A DNA stretch of 45,606 bases, taken from assembly GCA_002353525.1 (NCBI GenBank), contig DEJV01000040.1, positions 1 through 45,606 of the forward strand, read 5' to 3'. Position numbers and translations under genes: made by a program. The DNA is from Prevotella sp. UBA2739 (GTDB taxonomy: Bacteria > Bacteroidota > Bacteroidia > Bacteroidales > Bacteroidaceae). The notes beneath the pieces were generated by a model. The model was not told the origin of the DNA. It was given only the letters and a program-made list of their open reading frames with translations, and did not search any database. Of the stretch, positions 7,985-14,677 are shown in pieces; the stretch's first letter is position 1; the number at the start of each line of letters is the position of its first letter.

Positions 7985-8506
7985 TTAGTTGATGCCAAAC
8001 ATGTCGTTCAATTGCTCTTCTACACCGATGTCGGTTTCCGACACCTCGGATATCTGATGGTACACCTCTTTCATGATGACGGCTTGATCGGTGCACCGCT
8101 TCCCATAGATATAGGCCACGCACTGGTTCTGCTGCTGGTGCCAGAGCAGCGTGCCTCCGCCTGCCAACAGCACCACTACCGCTGCAGCCGCAGCCAGCCA
8201 TTTTCGGTTTTTGGTAAACAGGTTCCGGCTTTTTGCGACGGGAGTTGCACCTGCCGTCGGTTGCTCATCGGCGCGGACATCCATGTTGTCGGTCCCGCAT
8301 CCGACGCTCTCCAGTGCCAGCAGCATCTCGCGCAAGGGCAACAAGTCGGGTGGCAGTTGGGCATGGCGGCAAAGGTCGGTCAGTTGGCGTTCCTCTTCCA
8401 GACTGGTTTCGCCTTCGAGAAAACGCTCGGCCATCGCGCGTATCTTCCGTTCGTCGTCGGCTGTCATCAGTCCGTCGTCAGTCATTCTCAGTCTGTTGTC
8501 AGTCAT
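7985..8506 (-). CDS. Anti-sigma-like inner membrane protein
   Basis: 173 residues. The N-terminal roughly 120 residues are charged and cytoplasmic, with the acidic EGETSLEEERQLTDLCRH stretch common in Bacteroidota FecR-type and other anti-sigma regulators. One membrane segment follows at about 123-142 (WLAAAAAVVVLLAGGGTLLW), then a short periplasmic tail. Its ATG at 8506 overlaps the end of the sigma gene (stop 8499-8501), so the two are translationally coupled. MTDNRLRMTDDGLM offers alternative starts at residues 8 and 14, and this start lies in a short repeated CAGTCAT tract. An anti-sigma role is inferred from position and topology. Confidence 0.65.
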   Translation of the reverse strand: MTDNRLRMTDDGLMTADDERKIRAMAERFLEGETSLEEERQLTDLCRHAQLPPDLLPLREMLLALESVGCGTDNMDVRADEQPTAGATPVAKSRNLFTKNRKWLAAAAAVVVLLAGGGTLLWHQQQNQCVAYIYGKRCTDQAVIMKEVYHQISEVSETDIGVEEQLNDMFGIN

Positions 8507-8990
8507 TTTTCTTCGTAGATAATTGTTTTGTCATTTTCAGGAGAATGCTTTTGCGTGCCCTGCTCAGCGATTGTCTGACGGCAACCTCGGTAGAACCGAT
8601 GAGTTGGGCGATATCGCTCATCTCCATTCCTTCCATGTGGCGCATACGAACGATGGTCTGTTGCATCTCCGGCAGTGTGGCGAGAGCCTGCATCAACCGC
8701 TCTATGCGCTCGTTATCAGCAGAGGAGGCCGGCGCGCTGGCCATTTGTTCTATCGGGACGAACGACCGTCGGCGCCTCAGTTTGTCTACAGAGAAGTTGC
8801 GAGTGAGCATCCGTGCCAACCCATCGATTGGCATTTTCAGCTCATCGGCCATCTGCCAGAGACGCAGCAGCACGTCCTGCACGGTGTCTTCGGCGTCTTC
8901 GGCATCATCAAGATATCTACGTGCTATGCCCAGCAGTTTGGGTCGCAGACGCGTAGCCTCTTGCTTGAATTCTTCTCTTGTCATGTTCAA
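8499..8990 (-). CDS. RNA polymerase sigma factor, ECF subfamily
   Basis: 163 residues, the usual size for an ECF sigma-70 factor. Region 2 is visible at about 12-80 (ARRYLDDAEDAEDTVQDVLLRLW, then LARMLTRNFSVDKLRRRR). Region 4, with its helix-turn-helix, is at about 108-160 (MRHMEGMEMSDIAQLIG and VRQSLSRARK). It heads a four-gene operon with an anti-sigma-like membrane protein and two exported proteins, suggesting envelope-stress control. The conserved start is at 8990; a TATTTTTG -7 element lies about 20 nt upstream. Confidence 0.92.
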   Translation of the reverse strand: MNMTREEFKQEATRLRPKLLGIARRYLDDAEDAEDTVQDVLLRLWQMADELKMPIDGLARMLTRNFSVDKLRRRRSFVPIEQMASAPASSADNERIERLMQALATLPEMQQTIVRMRHMEGMEMSDIAQLIGSTEVAVRQSLSRARKSILLKMTKQLSTKKND

Positions 8991-9010
8991 CGTTGTTTAA
9001 TAGGAATACG

Positions 9011-9018
9011 CAAAAATA
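9011..9018 (-). promoter_or_regulatory. -7 box (TATTTTTG) for the ECF sigma operon
   Basis: Matches TAnnTTTG on the minus strand, 20 nt before the sigma start codon. A TTG lies 22 nt further upstream, slightly beyond the usual spacing. The operon could also autoregulate from a different element. Confidence 0.45.
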
Positions 9019-9094
9019 GTCATTTTGTGACAGCCAGCACCAATTATTTTTCATTTATTTGGCAAAAACCATTTTTTCACGGACAGCAAACTCA

Positions 9095-9146
9095 TAAAAA
9101 ACAAGCAGAACCGAACTCTCAGTTTGGAGAATTCGGTTCCGCTTGT
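9095..9146 (-). terminator. Rho-independent terminator downstream of tyrS
   Basis: A long hairpin with arms at 9101-9115 and 9132-9146 (ACAAGC-GAACCGAA type, one mismatch), followed on the minus strand by TTTTTT. It lies about 190 nt past the tyrS stop, beyond the simple repeats. Confidence 0.8.
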
Positions 9147-9149
9147 GTT

Positions 9150-9336
9150 ATAGAAGCAAGTTTTTAGAAGCAAGAAAGTAAGAAGCAAGAAGCAAGTTTT
9201 TGGAAGCAAGAAAGTAAGAGGCAAGAAGCAAGAGATATGCTTTAAAAACTCTCTATGTCTCTATGTCGAAATACTCTCTATGTCTGACAAACTTCCTACT
9301 AGTCTATCAACTTGTCAACTTTCTTGTCAACCAACC
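9150..9336. repeat. Simple repeats of the AGAAGCAAG family and CTCTATGTC repeats
   Basis: Positions 9150-9235 hold many near-copies of AGAAGCAAG mixed with AAGTAAG and TTTTTAG/TTTTTGG. Positions 9249-9285 hold four copies of CTCTATGTC or close variants, and 9300-9335 hold short TTGTCAA repeats. There is no gene. The AGAAGCAAG motif recurs at 20206-20240 and 33003-33041. Confidence 0.85.
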
Positions 9337-10632
9337 CTACTTCACAATAAGCAGATAATAGTTCTTCTTGCCTTTCTGTGCAAGCAGGTATTTACCGTCA
9401 ATCAAGTCGTCTGCTGAGATGATGCGGTTCTGGTCGGTCAGTTTTTCTTTGTTCAGGCTGACGCCACCGCCCTGTACCATCTTGCGCATCTCTCCCTTCG
9501 ACGGGAATACGGGGGCAACGGTCGTGAGCAGTTCGATGGCAGGCTGGCCCAGTTGGTCACTGCCAATTTCGTAATGCTCCACACCTTCGAACACATCGAG
9601 GAACGTTTGTTCGTCGAGTTTCTCAAGGGCCTCTTTAGTTGATTTGCCGAACAAGATGTTGCTGGCCTCGATGGCTGCGTCGAGCGCTTCCTGCGAGTGC
9701 ACCATGATGGTCACCTCTTCTGCCAGTCGGCGCTGCAGAATGCGGCGTCCGGGATCTTGCTTGTGCTCTTCCACAAGTGCATCGATGACATCTTTCTCCA
9801 GCGAGGTGAAAATCTTGATATAGCGCTCGGCATCGTCGTCGCTCACATTCAGCCAGAACTGATAGAACTTATAAGGTGTGGTGCGCTGTGGGTCGAGCCA
9901 GATGTTTCCGCTTTCGGTCTTACCAAACTTCTTGCCGTCGCTCTTCGTGATGAGCGGACAGGTGAGGGCGAAGGTCTCCACCTCGTTGCCCAGTGTGCGG
10001 CGAATCAGTTCCGTACCCGTGGTCATGTTGCCCCACTGGTCGTTGCCGCCAAGCTGCAGCTTCACGCCATAATGCTGATAGAGATAGAGGAAGTCGTAGC
10101 CCTGCAACAGCTGATAGGTGAACTCGGTGAACGAGAGTCCGTCGCGGGCAGTACCGTTGAGGCGCTGCTGAACCGACTCTTTGGCCATCATATAGTTCAC
10201 GGTGATGTGCTTACCCACCTCACGTGCAAAGTCGAGGAAGGTGAAGTCTTTCATCCAGTCGTAGTTGTTCACCATGACGGCAGCGTTGGGTTCTTTCGAC
10301 TCGAAGTCGAGGAACTTGGCCACTTGGCGCTTAATGCACTCCTGGTTGTGGCGCAACGTCTCGTCGTTCAGCAGGTTGCGCTCCTGGCTTTTGCCCGACG
10401 GGTCGCCAATCATGCCAGTGGCACCACCCACAAGGATGATGGGCTTGTGGCCGCAACGCTGCAAGTGGCGCAGCATCATGATGCCACACAAATGGCCGAT
10501 ATGCAGTGAGTCGGCCGTCGGGTCGGTGCCCAGATAGGCTGTTACCATCTCCTTTTGCAGGAGCTCCTCGGTGCCGGGCATCATCTGTGCCAGCATTCCG
10601 CGCCATTTCAATTCTTCAACAAAATTTTTCAT
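9337..10632 (-). CDS. tyrS: Tyrosyl-tRNA synthetase
   Basis: 431 residues, a full-length class I enzyme that charges tRNA-Tyr. The HIGH motif is seen as SLHIGH near residue 43 and the KMSKS equivalent as KFGKT near 237. Tyrosine-site residues lie in the YQLLQGYDFLYL segment, followed by the QLGGNDQWGN stretch. A C-terminal S4 RNA-binding domain covers about 365-431 (GGGVSLN...). The upstream space is a 10-bp repeat tract shared with the end of yidD; no clear promoter is visible there. Confidence 0.97.
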   Translation of the reverse strand: MKNFVEELKWRGMLAQMMPGTEELLQKEMVTAYLGTDPTADSLHIGHLCGIMMLRHLQRCGHKPIILVGGATGMIGDPSGKSQERNLLNDETLRHNQECIKRQVAKFLDFESKEPNAAVMVNNYDWMKDFTFLDFAREVGKHITVNYMMAKESVQQRLNGTARDGLSFTEFTYQLLQGYDFLYLYQHYGVKLQLGGNDQWGNMTTGTELIRRTLGNEVETFALTCPLITKSDGKKFGKTESGNIWLDPQRTTPYKFYQFWLNVSDDDAERYIKIFTSLEKDVIDALVEEHKQDPGRRILQRRLAEEVTIMVHSQEALDAAIEASNILFGKSTKEALEKLDEQTFLDVFEGVEHYEIGSDQLGQPAIELLTTVAPVFPSKGEMRKMVQGGGVSLNKEKLTDQNRIISADDLIDGKYLLAQKGKKNYYLLIVK

Positions 10633-10655
10633 TATCGTAATTGTTTTTTTGATTT

Positions 10656-10722
10656 CCTGGGGTTCTGGGGTTCCTAGGCATTCCTAGGATTTTCTAGGCT
10701 TTCCTAGGTTGCTAGGTTTTGG
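10656..10722. repeat. 10-bp tandem repeat (TTCCTAGGNN)
   Basis: Consecutive 10-bp units beginning at 10671, 10681, 10691, 10701 and 10711 contain CCTAGG or TCTAGG, preceded by two GGGTTCT-type units. It fills the yidD-tyrS gap. The palindromic CCTAGG core recurs once per helical turn. Confidence 0.9.
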
Positions 10723-10729
10723 GGTTTGT

Positions 10730-11002
10730 TCAGGGCACTGGGTCGTAGCCAGAGCCGCCCCATGGGTGACATCTTAATATGCGCCTGACGGCCAGGTACA
10801 ATCCCTTGAAGGGGCCATGCTTGATGATGGCTTGTCTGGCATACTCTGAGCAGGTGGGAGTGAAGCGGCACGAGGGTGGGGTGTAGGGGCTGATGGCTTT
10901 CTGATAAATCCATATCGGCAGCAGTAACATGCCCACAAGTGCCATCGACAACCAATGCACCACGGTGCGAATCGCCTTGAATATGGAATGCAAAATCTTC
11001 AT
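10730..11002 (-). CDS. yidD: Membrane protein insertion efficiency factor YidD
   Basis: 90 residues. It has one N-terminal hydrophobic amphipathic segment and then the family signature CRFTPTCSEYA, with the conserved HPWGGSGYDPVP near the C-terminus. YidD helps YidC insert membrane proteins and is usually encoded next to rnpA. Here its ATG overlaps the rnpA stop by 4 nt (10999-11002), showing translational coupling. The length is normal. Confidence 0.95.
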   Translation of the reverse strand: MKILHSIFKAIRTVVHWLSMALVGMLLLPIWIYQKAISPYTPPSCRFTPTCSEYARQAIIKHGPFKGLYLAVRRILRCHPWGGSGYDPVP

Positions 11003-11397
11003 AAGCGTTCGCTCAGACGGGTTAGCAGGTTCTTCATTTTGCGGTCAACAGTGGCACTGTCGTGCAGCGTGGCATCGAGCCAGATGAATGCCAGCAGCAT
11101 GCCTTGTCCGTCTTTTGTTTGCAGCAAATGCTTGTTGTGGCGGTAGGCCTCGCGCACTTGGCGCTTCACGCGGTTGCGGTCTACGGCATGCTTGAAGCAG
11201 CGCTTCGGCACGCTAATCATGATTCTGGCTGTTGCTTGTCCTTCGTCTTGCTCCACAGGCAGATAGACCATTCGCAACGGAAATGCCGACATGGCATGAC
11301 TTCCGCCGCCATTGAACAGACGGTCGATGAGCAACTTGCTCTTCAGGCGTTCGTTTCTTCCAAGTGTGAACGATTCTGATGCTGGCATCGGCGGCAA
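10999..11397 (-). CDS. rnpA: Ribonuclease P protein component
   Basis: 132 residues. It binds the RNase P RNA and helps 5' maturation of tRNAs. The N-terminal FTLGRNERLKSKLLIDRLF segment and the basic signature KHAVDRNRVKRQVREAYR (about 78-95) are diagnostic. The start is 3 nt downstream of the hemD stop and the end overlaps yidD, so hemD-rnpA-yidD form a tight operon. Confidence 0.95.
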   Translation of the reverse strand: MPPMPASESFTLGRNERLKSKLLIDRLFNGGGSHAMSAFPLRMVYLPVEQDEGQATARIMISVPKRCFKHAVDRNRVKRQVREAYRHNKHLLQTKDGQGMLLAFIWLDATLHDSATVDRKMKNLLTRLSERL

Positions 11398-11400
11398 CGG

Positions 11401-12147
11401 TTACTTACCTTTCTTCAGGTATGTCTTCAGTGCCGATGTCATTGAGGGATACTCCGGTGTGGGAGCTTCCAGGGCCAGGCTAAGACCGGCTTCGCGGGCA
11501 GCCTTGGCGGTAGAGGGGCCGAAAGTGCCAACAACCACCTTCGACTTGATGTCGTCGGAGAAGTTCTTGGTGAATGCGCTGATGCCCGAAGGACTGAAGA
11601 AGATGGCCATGTTGTAGTCGAAAGCCTTTACCTCCTCGTCGGTGAAGTCGTTGCTCACGGTGCGATACATCACGCACTCGGTGTGGTTTAGCTTCTTCGA
11701 GTCGAGCAGATCTTTCACGGTGTCGTCGTGCACATCGCTCATAGGGATGAGGTATTTCTCAGCCTTATGCTTCACCATGGTAGGCACAAGATCTTGTATT
11801 TTGCCGGTAGAACCAAAGAACACCTTGCGCTTGCGATATTGCACATACTTCTGGATGTAGAGGGCGATAGTCTCTGTCACGCAGAAATACTTCATATCCT
11901 CTGGAATGGTGACTCGCATCTCTTTCGCCAACTTAAAGAAATTGTCGATGGCATGACGAGAAGTGAACACAATTGCGGTATAGTTCAAGATACTAATTTT
12001 CTGCTGACGGAAATCCTTGGCCGACAGTCCCTCTACCTTGATAAATGGACGGAAGACCAACTCAACGTCAAACTCTTTAGCGATATCGTAGTAAGGTGAC
12101 TTCTCACTAGCAGGCTTGGGCTGCGATATCAAAATCTTCTTTGTCAT
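11401..12147 (-). CDS. hemD: Uroporphyrinogen-III synthase
   Basis: 248 residues in the two-domain HemD fold. The enzyme cyclises hydroxymethylbilane with inversion of ring D in tetrapyrrole synthesis. Conserved stretches seen are NYTAIVFTSRHAIDNFF in the first half and MAIFFSPSGISAF with VGTFGPSTAKAA in the second. It is 7 nt after the DUF4271 gene and 3 nt before rnpA, the order seen in many Bacteroidota. HemD proteins vary widely, but this pattern and context are convincing. Confidence 0.9.
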   Translation of the reverse strand: MTKKILISQPKPASEKSPYYDIAKEFDVELVFRPFIKVEGLSAKDFRQQKISILNYTAIVFTSRHAIDNFFKLAKEMRVTIPEDMKYFCVTETIALYIQKYVQYRKRKVFFGSTGKIQDLVPTMVKHKAEKYLIPMSDVHDDTVKDLLDSKKLNHTECVMYRTVSNDFTDEEVKAFDYNMAIFFSPSGISAFTKNFSDDIKSKVVVGTFGPSTAKAAREAGLSLALEAPTPEYPSMTSALKTYLKKGK

Positions 12148-12154
12148 CGGTGTC

Positions 12155-13201
12155 CTAATAATTTATTTTCAATTCATTACCAATCATTACCAAAATTGCC
12201 CCCAAAGAAAGCAATGGAATGATTTCGAGCGCACAAAAGTACAAAATTATTTGCAAAAAGACACTTGTTCTCTTAAAAAAGATGTCAAAACACTTGTAGA
12301 ATGACACAATTTTAAACAATATTATAATTATTAGCGAGCAAACAAGGGTATTTTTCAGTCCAATGTCAAAATATACTTGCAAAATGACCAAGGGGAATAA
12401 AAGGATTCCCTCGACCGAGAAGACAAATAGCATGAACTGCGACCATTGTCCTATTTTTTTTCGGTCGAAGAACACCCAGTTGATGCTGCTGTAGAGTAGC
12501 ATTTTTAGCAGTACATAGCCCAAAAACAGCCCGAAGAAAATGCCGATGAGCTGGTATTGCGACGACAGCACATAGGTGTCGGAAATATAGTCGGTGGCAT
12601 AGAAGAAGGCCAGTAACGACAGCAGAAGACAGGTCTGCAGCACCAGAAACGACTGGAAACGAAACTCTCCGGTGGTCTCGCTCACCGTGGTGGTGCCTAT
12701 CTTCGGAGCAAAGAAAAAGTCCTTGGCCTGCCGCAGTAAGATACTGCCCATGCGCGAAAACGAGAGCAGGGCCAAAATGAAACAACCCAGCAGCAGACTC
12801 GTGATGACATTGTCGTTGCGCACCGTGTAGGGGATGGGATCGCCGGCTACTCCATAGCGGCCGGCGGTCAGCTCGGGGTGGAGCAGTGTGTCGTTGGCAA
12901 AGAACGACTCACGGTAGTATTGCGGCAGACTCACGTCGCGATAGTCCTTTCCCTTACCGAAACCCGGGATGTGGAGGGTGTCGGGGCGGGTACTGCGCTC
13001 AATGACCTCAGGCTGGAATGTGGCCTGAATGGCTGAGTCTTGCTGGGCAGGAGTGGCATTGGCAGGCAGTTGCCGCAGCACCTGATAGGGATACTTTGGC
13101 TTCACATGGCGCACTTCGGTCTGGACGGGACCTTCTGTCCCGACCTCCTCAACAGCCACGGGCTGCTGTACAACCGTAGAATCTGCCTGCTGAACAATCA
13201 T
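12155..13201 (-). CDS. DUF4271 membrane protein
   Basis: 348 residues. The first 120 or so are polar and rich in Pro, Gln and Thr. The rest carries about six or seven hydrophobic segments, starting near residue 130 (VITSLLLGCFILALLSF), and matches the DUF4271 family found only in Bacteroidota, usually directly before hemD as here. The function is unknown. The ATG at 13201 lies at the edge of a short repeat tract, and metK ends 50 nt upstream. Confidence 0.85.
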   Translation of the reverse strand: MIVQQADSTVVQQPVAVEEVGTEGPVQTEVRHVKPKYPYQVLRQLPANATPAQQDSAIQATFQPEVIERSTRPDTLHIPGFGKGKDYRDVSLPQYYRESFFANDTLLHPELTAGRYGVAGDPIPYTVRNDNVITSLLLGCFILALLSFSRMGSILLRQAKDFFFAPKIGTTTVSETTGEFRFQSFLVLQTCLLLSLLAFFYATDYISDTYVLSSQYQLIGIFFGLFLGYVLLKMLLYSSINWVFFDRKKIGQWSQFMLFVFSVEGILLFPLVILQVYFDIGLKNTLVCSLIIIILFKIVSFYKCFDIFFKRTSVFLQIILYFCALEIIPLLSLGAILVMIGNELKINY

Positions 13202-13247
13202 TGGAGATTGAATATTGAGGATTGAGAATGGAGAATGGTGGATGGGA
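13202..13247. repeat. Short tandem repeat (GATTGAGAAT/GGAGAATG type)
   Basis: Seven-base variants of GATTGAG and GGAGAAT fill the metK-DUF4271 gap. Nothing else is seen here. Confidence 0.75.
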
Positions 13248-13251
13248 GGGC

Positions 13252-14511
13252 TTACAGACCAAACTCGCGCTTGATGTCGTCAACGCGGTCGAGTTTCTCC
13301 CACGTGAAGAGCTCCACTTCTATCTCGCGGGTGGGGTGATAGTGGCTGGTAAACACCTTTTTTACTACCTTCGGCTCGCGTCCCATGTGTCCGTAGGCTG
13401 CTGTCTCCACATACATTGGCTGGCGGAGTTTCAGCGAGCGCTCGATAGCTTTGGGGCGCAGGTCGAACATGCCCTCAATGCGCTTGGCAATCTCGCCGTC
13501 GGTCATGTTCACATGGCTGCGGCCATAGGTGTTCACATAGATGTTCACGGGTTTGGCCACGCCGATGGCATAGCTCACCTGAACCAGCATCTCGTCGGCC
13601 ACACCGGCAGCCACCATGTTCTTGGCAATGTGGCGTGCGGCATAAGCTGCCGAGCGGTCCACCTTGCTGGAGTCTTTGCCCGAGAAGGCGCCACCGCCGT
13701 GGGCTCCCTTGCCTCCGTAGGTGTCAACAATAATCTTTCGGCCTGTCAGTCCGGTGTCGCCATGCGGTCCGCCGATGACGAACTTTCCTGTGGGATTGAC
13801 AAAATACTTGATATCATGGTCGAACAGCGCCAGTACTTTCGGGCTGTGAATCTGTGCCTTGACGCGGGGAATGAGAATGTTGATCACATCGTCTTTAATC
13901 TTCTCCAGCATCTTCTCGTCGTCGTTGTCGAACTCATCATGTTGTGTAGAAACCACGATGGTGTCGATGCGCTGCGGGACACCTTCGTCGCTGTATTCTA
14001 CGGTCACCTGGCTCTTCGAGTCGGGACGCAGATAGGTCATCACCTTCCCTTCTTTGCGGATGTCGGCCAATGTGCGCATCAGCAGATGGGCCAGGTCGAG
14101 TGATACGGGCATAAAGCTCTCTGTCTCGTTGGTGGCATAGCCAAACATCATGCCCTGGTCGCCGGCACCTTGGTTCTCGTCGTCTTCACGGTCCACACCG
14201 CGGTTGATGTCGACACTCTGCTCGTGAATGGCAGTCAGGATGCCGCACGAGTTGCCGTCGAATTGGTATTCGCTCTTTGTGTATCCTATGCGGTTGATGG
14301 TGCGGCGTGCAATGGTCTGCAGGTCGATGTAAGCTTCCGAGCGTACCTCGCCCATGATGACTACTTGTCCGGTGGTTACAAATGTCTCAATGGCGCAACG
14401 AGCCTTGTCGTCGTAAGCCAGGAACTGGTCTACCAGAGCGTCTGAAATCTGGTCGGCCACTTTGTCGGGATGTCCCTCTGATACTGATTCTGATGAAAAG
14501 AGATATGCCAT
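13252..14511 (-). CDS. metK: S-adenosylmethionine synthetase
   Basis: 419 residues, full length, making SAM from methionine and ATP in the cytoplasm. It begins MAYLFSSESVSEGHPDKVADQ, where GHPDK is the ATP/methionine site. The second signature GGGAFSGKDSSKVDRSA and the central GDQGMMFGYA motif are present. A near-perfect promoter lies 30-60 nt upstream. I see no SAM riboswitch in the short leader. Confidence 0.98.
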   Translation of the reverse strand: MAYLFSSESVSEGHPDKVADQISDALVDQFLAYDDKARCAIETFVTTGQVVIMGEVRSEAYIDLQTIARRTINRIGYTKSEYQFDGNSCGILTAIHEQSVDINRGVDREDDENQGAGDQGMMFGYATNETESFMPVSLDLAHLLMRTLADIRKEGKVMTYLRPDSKSQVTVEYSDEGVPQRIDTIVVSTQHDEFDNDDEKMLEKIKDDVINILIPRVKAQIHSPKVLALFDHDIKYFVNPTGKFVIGGPHGDTGLTGRKIIVDTYGGKGAHGGGAFSGKDSSKVDRSAAYAARHIAKNMVAAGVADEMLVQVSYAIGVAKPVNIYVNTYGRSHVNMTDGEIAKRIEGMFDLRPKAIERSLKLRQPMYVETAAYGHMGREPKVVKKVFTSHYHPTREIEVELFTWEKLDRVDDIKREFGL

Positions 14512-14540
14512 TTTTTTCTACCTTATTAATTTTTAGGGTG

Positions 14541-14571
14541 CAAAGATACTGCAATTCGTCCGAAAAGCAAA
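14541..14571 (-). promoter_or_regulatory. Promoter of metK
   Basis: TTTG (14571-14568), a 19-nt spacer, then TATCTTTG (14548-14541) on the minus strand: an ideal match to the Bacteroidota consensus, 30 nt before the start codon. Confidence 0.85.
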
Positions 14572-14609
14572 GAGAAAAATTGTTTTTCTTTGTTTTTCGG
14601 CCTGTAGAT

Positions 14610-14653
14610 ATAAGAAAAGGTACAGGGGGACACGCCGGTCCTCTGTACCTTTT
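14610..14653 (-). terminator. Terminator downstream of the M16 peptidase gene
   Basis: An 11-bp stem (AAAAGGTACAG 14615-14625 with CTGTACCTTTT 14643-14653), 17-nt loop, followed on the minus strand by TTCTTATAT. It lies 25 nt past the stop. Confidence 0.8.
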
Positions 14654-14677
14654 AGTGGTTTTATGAGTGGTTTTGAC

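Noticed and set aside
14512..14540. SAM riboswitch before metK
   Set aside because: The leader is about 30 nt, too short for any SAM riboswitch class.
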